A DNA stretch of 64,000 bases, taken from Musa acuminata AAA Group (lineage: Eukaryota; Streptophyta; Magnoliopsida; Zingiberales; Musaceae). The stretch is taken from the NCBI RefSeq assembly GCF_036884655.1, contig NC_088340.1:11686501-11750500 (forward strand). The letters are read 5' to 3'. Positions 11,641 through 21,221 of this stretch are shown here, in pieces (positions within the stretch are counted from its first letter, which is position 1; every line of letters starts with the position of its first letter). Made by a program: the position numbers and the translations under genes. The notes under the pieces are model-generated. The model searched no databases. It was given only the letters and a program-made list of their open reading frames with translations, and was not told the DNA's origin.

Positions 11641-12280
11641 CCTTATATACCTCAACTCAATGGTGTATTTGAAAGAAGGAATCGTACACTATTAGACATG
11701 GTGCGGTCTATGATGAGTTTCACTAACCTACCCATCTCATTATGGTGATACGCCCTAGAGACTGCAGCTTATCTTCTGAATGGAGTTCTAACTAAATCGG
11801 TTGTGTCTACACCATATAAGATATGGAAAGAGAAGAAGCCCGATCTTAATGTTGTTAAGATTTGGGGCTGCCTTGCCCATGTTAAAAGACACAACCTCGA
11901 TAAGTTGGAATCGAGGACGGAGTTGTGCAAGTTCGTGGGACACCCCCAAGGAAACTTATGTATATTATTTCTATCATCCCGAAGACCAAAAGGCCTTTGT
12001 AGCTAAGAGAGCGGTGTTCCTTGATAAGGAACACATTTTTGGCAGAGACAATGGGAGCATGATAGAGTTGATCGAGGTTAGAGAACATAACTCAAGCTCC
12101 ACTCCTTAGCCCGAATCTATTCAGGTACTTAGCACACAAGTTTTGATTTTACACAAGTCTGGTAAAGTATCCCATCCTCCTGAGAGATATGTGGGACATA
12201 TTAGAGGAGAGGATGTTGAGGATATTGATCCTCAAACCTACAAGGAGGCTATTATTAGTATAGACTCTAGGAAGTGACAA
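11641..12280 (+). pseudogene. Copia integrase C-terminal part, first copy
   Basis: Continues the core (LNGVFERRNRTLLDM, then the TPYKIWKEKKPDLNVVKIWGC block) and the post-core region (YVYYFYHPEDQKAFVAKRAVFLDKEH). Frame changes and the stop at 12107 break it. The second copy at 23468-24540 and the inverted piece at 48785-49050 are homologous. Confidence 0.75.
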
Positions 12281-13660
12281 GAAGCCATGAATTCTGAGAT
12301 GGATTTCATTTACTCCAACAAGGTTTGGAACCTAGTTGATGCACCCGAGGGTATTGTTCTCATCGATTGCAAGTGGATCTTTAAGAGGAAAATGAGAGTA
12401 GATAAAAAGGTAGAGACCTATAAAATAAGGTTAATGGCTAAAGGGTATCGTTAAAGGCAAGGTGTTGACTATGAAGAAACCATCTCAACCGTGGCAATGC
12501 TAAAGTTCATCCAAATTCTATTGGTTATTGCAGCACACTATGATTATATAATCTGATAGATGGACGTGAAAATCACATTCCTCAATGGTAACCTCAATGA
12601 GGAGGTGTATATGATACAGCCCGAGGGATTCATATCCAAGGACTGTCCAGATAAGGTGTGCAAGTTGCTTAGATCTATTTATGGACTAAAGAAAGCTTAC
12701 CGAAGTTGGAACATAAAATTTGATAAGGCCATCAGATCTTATGACTTCATTAAGAATGAAGATGAGCCTTGTGTGTACAGGAAGGTAAGTGGGAGCGCTA
12801 TTACCTTTTTGGTGTTATATGTAGATGACATCCTGATAATTGGGAATGATGTAGGAATGCTATCCATAGCGAAGGCTTGGTTATTTAGACACTTCTCCAT
12901 GAAGGACTTAGGGGAAGCATCATATATCTTAGGGATTCGGATCTAAAGAGATAGTTCCAAGAGGATGCTTGGCTTGTCCTAGTCCAGATACAAAGACACC
13001 ATAGTCAAAAGGTTTGGTATGAAAAATTTTAAATGAGGTCTCATACCGATGAGACATGAGATATCACTTTCTAAGAGTATGTCCCCAAAGACTCCTGAAG
13101 AAAGGGCGAACATGGATAGGATACCTTACCCCTTAACGATAGAGTCTATCATGTATACCATGCTATGTACCGGGCCTGATATAGCCAATGCTATGAGTGT
13201 CATGAGCAGGTATCTGGTAGATCCAAACTTGGAGAATTGGAAAGTAGTAAAGTGTATCCTTAAGTACTTGAGAAGGACTAAGGATCTTTTATTGGTATAT
13301 GGAGGTAGTAGCCTTAGGATTGAAGGCTACACGAACTCGAGTTTCCAGTCCGATGTCGACGAGAGAAAGTTAAATTTGGGGCTTGTGTACACCCTAAATG
13401 GAGGAAGAATGTGCTAGAAGAGTTCCAAACAAGATATACTACTGACTCGACCATAGAGGCGGAGTACATTGCTGCAGCAAAGGCAACAAAGGAGGGAGTC
13501 TAGATAAAGAAGTTTATCACAGATTTGGGAGTTGTGCTAGGCAAAGAGGAGCTGATTCCCTTATATTGCTACAACAATGGGGTGATTGCTCAAATGGGGA
13601 AACCTGGGTCTCATCAGAAGTGTTCTGAGGAGATTCTAGCTTATTAGAAAGATCGTGACC
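12281..13660 (+). pseudogene. Copia reverse transcriptase and RNase H, first copy
   Basis: RT begins near 12290 ([24 protein letters not shown]). It contains MDVKITFLNGNLNEEVYMIQ, KVCKLLRSIYGLKKA and the catalytic YVDD at 12818-12829, then SMKDLGEASYILGIRI. RNase H follows (KCILKYLRRTKDLLLVYGGS, then EAEYIAAAKATKEG near 13460). Stops near 12450 and 12557 and others after 12946 disable it. The lineage wording fits Tork/Angela. It is abruptly joined at 13661 to a second gag. Confidence 0.8.
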
Positions 13661-14230
13661 TGAGGAAGGGGCAAGCGAGGATGAGATCGCTCGCTATGTG
13701 AAGTACATTGATGACTCCACTCTTACTCCATTTTATATGTTGGGTTCTATAACTCCTGAGTTACAGAGATAGTATGAAAAAATAGATGCCAGATCTTTTC
13801 TCCTATATGTTCATAAATTATTTAAGGAATAGGGAAGGACTCAACAATATGAGATATCTAAGAGCCTCTTCCACGTAAGGATGAATGAGGGGACACCAGT
13901 TCAAAACCATGTTCTAAAAATGATTGAGTGAATATAGAAACTCATAGTTCTAGGAATGGTCCTAGAGGATAGCTTGTATGTGGATCTTGCGCTTCAATCT
14001 CTACCAGATTTCATTTCACAGTTCATAATGAATTTTAATATGAACAAGCTTAAGGTAACTCGGGTAAAGCAGAAAAGTCCCTTAAGAAGGGCAAGGGCAG
14101 ACTGGGTAAAGCAAATATTACTAAAAAGAACTCGACAAAGGATAAAGGCCAGTGCTTCTACTACGGTAAAGATTGGCACTATAAGAGGAACTACAAAGAG
14201 TACCTTACAGAGAGGGCGAAACAAAAGCTT
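13661..14230 (+). pseudogene. gag: Copia gag, second tandem copy in element A
   Basis: At 13661 the RNase H text switches to gag at the EEGASEDEIARY point. The two parent sequences share the five bases GAGGA at the switch. The copy then follows the first gag to the basic tail ([16 protein letters not shown], near 14070-14110). It ends at an internal deletion near 14231 that removes the zinc knuckle and protease start. Confidence 0.75.
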
Positions 14231-14374
14231 GGAGAATTAGTTTTTGACAACAATGGTTGTTCAATATTATTAGATGATGAGATCATTACGAGAGGAAAAT
14301 TATATAATGGTTTGTTTATGCTAAATACTACTCCACATATCATGAATATAAATATGTCTAAGAGAAAACAAGAT
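14231..14374 (+). pseudogene. Copia protease fragment, second copy
   Basis: Equivalent to about 11030-11158 of the first copy ([16 protein letters not shown]). It is truncated on the left by the gag-protease deletion and interrupted on the right by the SIRE insertion after AAGAT. Confidence 0.75.
14370..14374. repeat. Target-site duplication of SIRE element (AAGAT)
   Basis: AAGAT here and at 23463-23467, identical, flanking the complete element. Confidence 0.95.
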
Positions 14375-14897
14375 TGTTGAATCTCGGATTTTGATGATGA
14401 AGTCAATTGTCATTTGTTGTCTAATCTATGTGTTGAGATAAGTGTGCAGGATTAACTACGATGAAAGATAGACAAGCAGCAGGAGTTGCGCCGGAGTCAA
14501 GTTCATGATCACGTTGGGAGTTCGAGAGTTCGACGGAAGTACGGACGGTCGTCGGAGGTTCTGCGGGAACAGATCCGAGAAGTCCAGAAGCTTGCCAAGC
14601 GAAGCTCGTCGGAACTCGCCAAGTGGATCGTCGCAAAGTCCAGGAGTTTGCCGGAAGTCCGCAGAAGCATCACCGAGGGTTCATCGGATGATCGACGAAA
14701 GTTCGCCGGAAACTCGCCGGAAAAAGCAATTGACGTACCGAAGCAAAGCTGCAGAAATTGTCTTAGATTTAATCGTAGTTAGCACGGTGATTAAGTTAGA
14801 AATGGGAGGTGATCCCATTAGCTTAATCCTGGGGCAATTGGGCCCCTGAAGAACTCAAGTTGGGTCGAATGGTTCAACCCATTCGAACCCAAGAAGC

Positions 14898-15490
14898 TGT
14901 GGGAGGTGCAACCGCCCAGGCAGGGAGGTGCCACCGCCCAGGCTAAGTCTCCCAGCGAGACTGGGAGGTGCAACCGCTCCAGCCAGGCGGTGCAACCGCC
15001 CAGGGCTCAGTCTCCAAGCGAGACTGGGCGGTGCAACCTCCTCTATCAAGCGGTAGCACCGCCTGAGCTCAAGTTTCGAGCTCTGCCTGGTGATGCAATC
15101 ACCGAGCTCAGTCTTCGAGCTCTGGAAGAGAAGTACGACCTCTCTGGCCAGGAGATGCACAGCCTAAGCTCAGTCTTCGAGCTCTGGCAGAGAGGTGCAA
15201 CCACCTCTGGCAGAGAGGTGCAACCACCTCTGGCAGAAAGGGGCGATCACCTCTGGCAGAGAAGAGAAACTTCTCTGGTCAGGAGATGCACCGCCTGAGC
15301 TCGGTCTTCGAGCTCTGGCAGGAAGGTGCAACCACCCCTGACAGAGAAGGTGCAACCGTCTGAGCTCAGTCTTCGAGCTCTGCCAGGCGGTGCCACCTCT
15401 CCAGTCGAGAGGTGCAACCGCTTGAGCTCAGACTTCGAGCTCTGCCAGGCGGTGCCACCTCTCCAGTCAAGAGGTGCAACCGCCTGATCC
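14898..15490. repeat. GC-rich short-palindrome array in SIRE LTR
   Basis: Repeated units of the form GAGCTCAGTCTTCGAGCTC plus GGTGCAACCGCC or GGTGCCACC. GCGGT and ACCGC arms can pair around GCA or GCC, and GAGCTC is itself a palindrome. The block recurs in the 3' LTR (about 21745-22312), in the solo LTR (about 36430-36850) and, in simpler form, in the minus LTRs near 49715-49855 and 58835-58985. Confidence 0.8.
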
Positions 15491-15544
15491 CGGAATTTCG
15501 GGATTTGATCGTTTTGAGCTCGAAATTTGAATTGGGTTGGGGCC

Positions 15545-15552
15545 TATAAATA
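15545..15552 (+). promoter_or_regulatory. TATA box of SIRE 5' LTR
   Basis: TATAAATA just after the GC-rich array, in the context GGCC-TATAAATA-CCCCACCC. It is conserved at 22369-22376 (3' LTR), 36906-36913 (solo LTR) and, on the minus strand, at 49652-49659 and 58768-58775. This conservation supports it as the retroelement promoter. Confidence 0.75.
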
Positions 15553-16267
15553 CCCCACCCATTCAGCACTGAAAAGAAACAGACCCACACCGAAATCTTG
15601 ATCTTTTCTGTGATTCTAAGAGCTCAAAAGTGTTGTAAAGCCTTTAAGTCTCCTCCTTCTGTTCTTCAAGTTTTCAGTTGTAAAGTGAGGAGAGAAAGGT
15701 CTGTAAAGGTTGTCTCCTGAGCCTGTTAAAAGGAGAGAAACTGTAAAAGGGCAGTTTGGCCTTCGCCCATTGAAGGAAGGCCCCTAGTTGACGTCGGCAA
15801 CCTCGTCGGTGGAGGAAGCCAAAAGTGGAGTAGGTCAAGGCTGACCGAACCACTCTAAATCTCTGGTTTGCGTTTATTTTTGAGCACTTTATCATTACTG
15901 CAAACCTCCTCCATTACTACTGCTCTCTGCGCTTTCACGAACAAGTTCTAAGTGCTGTTCTTCCGAATCTGCATTCAGACGTAAATTCGTATTTTCGTAC
16001 ATTACAGTTTACGTTTACGTTTGATTCTGCAGAACTGTCTTCGGTGCTTTTACGAAAGAGTTTCTTTGCAGTTTACACTTACATTTTGATCCTATTGATA
16101 ACTGCAAACTGTCCTCTACAATTTTACGAACGAGTTTCAACATTTAGACGTAAAACTGCATTTAGACGTAAATCGGCTTTCCTCTCACAATCATCAGTTC
16201 TCAGTTCACGTTTACGTCTTGATTTCAACTGCATACTGCTTTCTGCGAGTATACAAACGAGTTTCAA

Positions 16268-16509
16268 AGTTTAGACGTAAATCTGCGTCTAGACGTAAAA
16301 CAGCGTTTAGACGTAAATCTGAGTTTAGACGTAAAACTGCGTTTAGACGTAAATCTGAGTTTAGACGTAAACTGCGCTTAGACGTAAAACTGCGCTTAGA
16401 CGCAAACTGTGTTTAGACGCAAACTGCGCTTAGACGCAAACTGTGTTTAGACGCAAACTGCGCTTAGACGCAATCTGCGCTTAGACGCAAACTGCACTTA
16501 GATACAAAC
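16268..16509. repeat. 17-18 bp minisatellite in SIRE 5' LTR
   Basis: About 14 tandem units around TTTAGACGTAAACTGCG, drifting from TAGACGTAAA to TAGACGCAAA along the array. The 3' LTR repeats it at about 23094-23333. Translated frames give runs of FRRK, which are repeat artefacts. Confidence 0.85.
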
Positions 16510-16638
16510 TGAGAATTAGCTTTTGCATCATAATAGTTTTTTTTTATTGAACGAACGTAGCTTTTGGTTTTTAATCGCTGTAAGATTTCCGCTGCACTAA
16601 TTCACCCCCCCCCTCTTAGTGCTCTCGATTCTAACAAT

Positions 16639-16654
16639 TGGTATCAGAGCCCGG
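16639..16654 (+). other. Primer-binding site of non-autonomous SIRE element
   Basis: TGGTATCAGAGCCCGG begins two bases after the LTR. It is a good initiator tRNA-Met complement, and the whole region looks functional. Confidence 0.85.
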
Positions 16655-16686
16655 TTAACTCTCAAAAGGATTAAAACCCAAGAGAG

Positions 16687-18270
16687 ATGGCTTACGCCGG
16701 AAACCAAGAGGGCCATTCTATTACACGTCCACCCATGTTTAATGGGACGGACTACACCTACTGGAAAACCCGAATGAGGATCTTTCTTATTTCTATGGAT
16801 TTTGAATTATGGAATCTTGTCGAGAATGGTTTTTCAAAGTCTTCTCTTCCAATGATCGATTGGAATGATTTGGAGAAGAAGGCTTTCGCTCTAAATGCAA
16901 AGGCTATGAATGCCTTATTTTGTGCACTCGATAAAAACGAGTTTAACCGTGTTTCAACTTGTGAAACTGCATTTGATATTTGGCACACACTCGAAGTGAC
17001 CCATGAGGGCACAAGTAGAGTAAAAGAGTCAAAAATCAATTTGCTGTTACACTCTTTCGAACTCTTTCGGATGAAACCGAGTGAAACCATTGGCGACATG
17101 TTTACCCGTTTCACGGATGTCGTCAACGGTCTAAAAGGACTCGGAAAGAGCTTTTCGGATTTTGAGCTTGTTAATAAGATACTAAGATCCCTTCCTAAGA
17201 GTTGGGATCCTAAAGTCACCGCTATTCAAGAGGCAAAAGATCTGCGAAATTTCCCTCTTGAAGAACTAATCGGGTCACTAATGACCTATGAAATGACTTG
17301 TAAAGCTCATGAAGAGCAAGAAGACATCCTTCCAAAGAACAGGAAGGATATGGCACTCAAAACGTCAGAATGCCACTTGAGAGAAAACTCAAGTGATGAG
17401 GACTGTGATGATGACTTGGCACTTCTAACAAGAAAGTTTAAAAAGTTCTTTAAAAGAAACAAGTTTAAGAATGATGCAAAAAATAAACTTGAACCCAAAA
17501 AGGACCAAGTGATCTGCTATGAATGCAAAAAGCCGGGACACTACAAAAGTGATTGTCCCCAAGTCAAGAAAAGAACAACAAAGAAGAAGGCGCTCCAAGC
17601 AACATGGGATGATTCGAGCGCATCTGAGGAAGAGGAGTCCAACACCGAGCAAGTTGCTCATTACGCCTTAATGGCCATCGAAGACGAGGTAACAAATTCA
17701 ATAGATGCTGATTTATCTTTCGATGAATTATTAAATGCTTTCAATGACTTATTTGACGAATGCAAGAGTATAAGTAGAAAATATAAATTGCTGAAAAAGA
17801 TGCATGATAGTCTTACTTGTGAGTTTGATAAGTTAAAAGTCGAACATCATGATAGTTTAAATTCATGTATCAAATGTCATGATTTAGAAACTATGCAAAA
17901 AGAAAACCTGCTACTCAAGGACACCTTGAAGAAATTCGAGGTTGGTAGCAAGTCATTAAACATGATCCTTGCAAACAAGGGTCACATTCCAAAAAGGAGC
18001 GGGATTGGATTTGTGAGAAATCCTCACCAAAATCCAACCACCTTCATAAAAGGCTCCATCTTACATGTTCAACACCAAACCAAGTGCAACTTTTGTTGCA
18101 AATCTGGACACAAGACACATTGTTGTCCATTCAAGAAAATAAGTCCAAACAAATTAATTTGGGTTCCTAAAGGAACCATGATAAACTCTATGCAATATGA
18201 TAGAAAATGTAGATCTATTTATGAGGCACCCAAAAGCAAATGGGTTCCTAAAGATCATCCCTTCCTATAA
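16687..18270 (+). CDS. gag: SIRE-type copia Gag, intact, 527 residues
   Basis: Starts at the first ATG after the primer-binding site (MAYAGNQEGHSITRPPMFNG). The N-terminal part has the plant copia gag core (YWKTRMRIFL, DIWHTLEVTHEGTSRVK, then SLPKSWDPKVTAI). A CCHC zinc knuckle CYECKKPGHYKSDC lies at about residues 277-290 and a second C/H cluster CNFCCKSGHKTHCC at about 467-480, separated by an acidic and coiled-coil-like stretch. The C-terminus has the IWVPKG and KWVPK motifs that normally lead into protease. Here a stop follows, so Gag is made without Pol. It would form the particle that packages the RNA. No internal stop is seen. Confidence 0.9.
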   Translation: MAYAGNQEGHSITRPPMFNGTDYTYWKTRMRIFLISMDFELWNLVENGFSKSSLPMIDWNDLEKKAFALNAKAMNALFCALDKNEFNRVSTCETAFDIWHTLEVTHEGTSRVKESKINLLLHSFELFRMKPSETIGDMFTRFTDVVNGLKGLGKSFSDFELVNKILRSLPKSWDPKVTAIQEAKDLRNFPLEELIGSLMTYEMTCKAHEEQEDILPKNRKDMALKTSECHLRENSSDEDCDDDLALLTRKFKKFFKRNKFKNDAKNKLEPKKDQVICYECKKPGHYKSDCPQVKKRTTKKKALQATWDDSSASEEEESNTEQVAHYALMAIEDEVTNSIDADLSFDELLNAFNDLFDECKSISRKYKLLKKMHDSLTCEFDKLKVEHHDSLNSCIKCHDLETMQKENLLLKDTLKKFEVGSKSLNMILANKGHIPKRSGIGFVRNPHQNPTTFIKGSILHVQHQTKCNFCCKSGHKTHCCPFKKISPNKLIWVPKGTMINSMQYDRKCRSIYEAPKSKWVPKDHPFL

Positions 18271-19043
18271 AAACATTAAAAGTCTAGGCCGGAGCAAGAA
18301 ATGATATTCTGCTCCTTGACTCTCAATGGTCATAAACCAAGAATAAAAAAGGAACTCGCAACGCTTAAGTAACAAGTGGAAGTTGTGAAATCACAAATTC
18401 GATACAACCTTATTAGAAACGTATGATATCCAAATTCACATACCCCCCTGATCTTCAAAACCCGTTCATCTACGAATTAATTCTTGTAGAAACTAAATAT
18501 GTCATGATCTTAAAAGGGATACCAAACAAACATACGTATGCACGTTAAAAGATCTATCTTGATCGTACAAGAGCTTCTTCCTTAAATAAAAAACTCATAC
18601 GAAATCATGTAACGAATATTAATTGCTCTGAAACTCTCCTCAAGGCAAAAGCTCCCTAATCAAATCATATTAGGTGCTCACTGGCTGCAGGCGGTGGCAC
18701 CTCTCCAGCTGGCGGTGGCACCTCCAGCTATCACGGGTTGCCAGAGGTTGCACCGCTCCAGCCAGAGGTGCAACCGCCAGCAGCTCTGCCCTTTAAACCC
18801 ACACTAGGGCCGGCTGTGAAACCGACCCCAGCTCACTTCCCTTCCCTTCTCTACTCCCCCAAACCTCCTCCATCTCCACTTCACCCCATTGAGCTTCCCA
18901 AATACCTCCCATTTCGGAGCAAAACATCAAGAATCCTTCTCTCTTTTGAAGAATCAACCAAGGTATTCTCTAAGAACCTCTTAAATTCTGTTTTGCTCTC
19001 CATTCACTCTTGCTCATCTTTATCCCTCTAAACTGTTGTAGTT
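18271..19043 (+). other. Spacer between gag and extra ORF, site of missing pol
   Basis: No coding frame of note. In an autonomous relative, protease to RNase H (several kb) would lie here. The right part (about 18690-18785) contains GGCGGTGGCACCTCTCCAGC-type repeats resembling the LTR palindromes. It is followed by CT-rich sequence up to the ATG at 19044, perhaps acting as promoter or leader for the extra ORF (inference). Confidence 0.6.
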
Positions 19044-20151
19044 ATGGGATCTAGAAGATCCTCAAGGGACAAGGGAAAAGAGGAGATTAGTAGAAGAGTT
19101 TGATTTCACCCTCTTTGATTCGAAAAACCATGCTGAAAAATTTCCCTCTTTCGAACTTAGAAGCATCCATAAGGGAAAATACGTAGACATACATGAACTT
19201 AGAAACTTAGAAACTATCCAATGGTTTGCAAACCTAGATCTACTTCCAATCTTGCAGATTAATGAACCCATCTATCCTAGACTAGTTCGATTGTTTTACA
19301 ATAACATAAAAATAGATGAGGAAGAAAGGATATCCACCTATCTTTTAGGACAACACATCTCAATCACTAATAGATTCATTTGTGATATGATAGGCATTCC
19401 CATGAAAAGCATAGGACTTTACTTTAGAGGATCATGGGTTGATGAAACTATTGGAACATCCTATGCTAAAGCCTTAGGAACAATCTTGGACAATCCCGAC
19501 ATAACATTAGTTCCTAAAAGTTGTGAACATCTACTACCTATGAACACTAAATTACTTCATCATATCATGACTAGTATAATCCTTCCTAAACAATACCATC
19601 ATGATGAAGTGAGTCAATTAGAATTAGGAACTATGTACTTAATCATGAAGGGACATGACATCTGTCTTGGCTATCTTATCCAACAAAGCATGTTAGAATT
19701 ATCTAAGAAAGATATGATGCTCCCATATGGTGGTATAATCACTAGAATAATAAAAGCTTATGACATTCTAATATCACCAGAAGAAGAAGTAATGAAAGTA
19801 GATCGATACAGCATAATAAACAAAAATCTACTTCACCGACTAAGATGTTACTATAGAAACGGTAACTGGGTTAGACTCCCTAGAAGGACAGATCACCCTC
19901 AATCTGAACCAGAACCGGAAACACCAGTATTTAGGGGTACTCAATCTCCTCCAATCCTTCCCCTTGAGGAAACACATCCAGTTGAGCAAACTCATACATC
20001 CGTCGAAGAAATTGGGATTCGAATGGACCGATTCGAACAGAGACAAGAACGGATTGAACAACGACAAGATCAAATTCTATCAGAGCTACAGCAGATTCAT
20101 AGTCAATTCGACTCCTTGTTTAGACACTTTAATTTTCCACCTCATGAATGA
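19044..20151 (+). pseudogene. Extra ORF of SIRE element (plant transposon-associated-like), frameshifted near N-terminus
   Basis: The ATG at 19044 reads MGSRRSSRDKGKEE and meets a TGA at about 19101. The adjacent frame then stays open from about 19098 to 20151 (EEFDFTLFDSKNHAEKFPSF, then INEPIYPRLVRLFYNN). A single-base indel between 19080 and 19102 would explain this. The body is homologous to the intact 371-residue ORF at 60198-61313, with roughly half of residues identical by eye. Conserved blocks are YPRLVRLFY, STYLLG, KSCEHLLP, TMLPYGG or MMLPYGG, and INKNLL. A glutamine-rich heptad coiled coil ends the protein. The fold resembles the family annotated as putative plant transposon protein (Transposase_32), but this is recall, not a search. 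Its function is unknown. It sits where env-like ORFs occur in SIRE elements, yet no signal peptide or membrane segment is visible. Confidence 0.7.
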
Positions 20152-21207
20152 ACTTGTATGAACATTTGTTGTTGTAAACTTCTTATGTTACTTCTGACAT
20201 GCTGGTTGTAAACATCTATTGTGGTAAACATTTGACATGTGCTTTGTGGTAAAGGTTATCTCGAACTTTAATCATATCGTTTTTTTTTTATATGTGATAA
20301 GAATATTGTGTTCTGAAACTAAAAGTTTTGAAAACCTTGTGCATTGATTAGGAATGTTGATGTGTCCGAATAAATAAACTTGTTAAAATTATTTTTCGGA
20401 CTATATTGAATGATCAGATCACATGAATGCCATTTTCTATGATTATATGTGAAAATCTGTAACAAAATCTTGTCCAAATGCATCTTAGTTGTTCGAATGC
20501 TATAAAACAGATTTATTCGTACACTTTCATGAAAAATAAGTTTTTGAATTAAATCTGATAAAGTGATTCCTGAATATGTATTTCATTCTGTAATATCTTT
20601 ACGGGTAAAATGAATTATAACAAAAGGGGGAAGAAGTTTTCAAAGCAATCTATGTAAAATCCCTCTATAAGCTTTCGTCTAAATTGGTCTTCCTTGTATA
20701 ACAATGCTTTTTGTTGATGACAAAGGGGGAGAAATATATGAATTGATAAACACTGTGATTAGAAATACCTTGAGTGATGCTATAAATAATGTTTGCACAA
20801 TGCCATCCTTGCATCACCAAGAGATATATGAAACATGTGCTATAGTTTGCATTATGTCTTGAGTTGATATCCTATTTTGTGAAGTAAATGCAAACTTGCT
20901 AGAATGATAATATGTGTGCATCATGTAATAGTCCTTCGAGCTTTAAATGATAATGTTCAATTACATGATGAATAGTCACAAACACTATCATACAAACTTG
21001 ATGATGAATGTCAAGCTTTGACATCATCCTTGAAGAGATACATCATGATAGGTATCATGATGGGAGTATTGATAAGTTTAACTGATCTAACTTATCAATA
21101 CGTCACTTGAATTCTTAGGTCTTGAATTCAAGGTTGACTTATCTCAACTATGGCATATAGACAGGGGGAGTTAAGGATAACTCCATTATCAATTGATTGT
21201 CATCATC
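20152..21207 (+). other. 3' untranslated region of non-autonomous SIRE element
   Basis: About 1 kb, AT-rich, without a gene. The last part matches, inverted, the region beside the LTR at 59502-60190, so it belongs to the element. Confidence 0.65.
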
Positions 21208-21221
21208 AAAAAGGGGGAGAT
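21208..21221 (+). other. Polypurine tract of SIRE element
   Basis: AAAAAGGGGGAGAT directly before the 3' LTR. The same tract, inverted, is at 59502-59516. Confidence 0.85.

Larger units (their letters stand above)
14375..16636 (+). repeat. 5' LTR of non-autonomous SIRE element
   Basis: TGTTGAATCTCGG to CTCGATTCTAACA, 2262 bp. From left to right it holds a CGGAAGTCG-rich block (14490-14740), an array of GGTGCAACCGCC-type short palindromes (about 14900-15490), a TATA box, a 17-18 bp minisatellite (16268-16509) and a poly-C tract about 25 bp before the end. Frames of up to 130 codons in it are products of these repeats. Confidence 0.92.

Noticed and set aside
14421..16416. Frames of 60-130 codons inside the SIRE LTRs, including FRRK repeats
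   Set aside because: They are translations of the CGGAAGTC block, palindrome array and 17 bp minisatellite inside an LTR. The duplicates at 21268-23240 are the second LTR.
16639..16654. tRNA genes at the TGGTATCAGAGC sites
   Set aside because: These are only 12-16 base primer-binding complements next to LTR ends, without any cloverleaf.
16758..17219. 153-codon minus-strand frame opposite SIRE gag
   Set aside because: A shadow of the gag reading frame, no promoter or motif.
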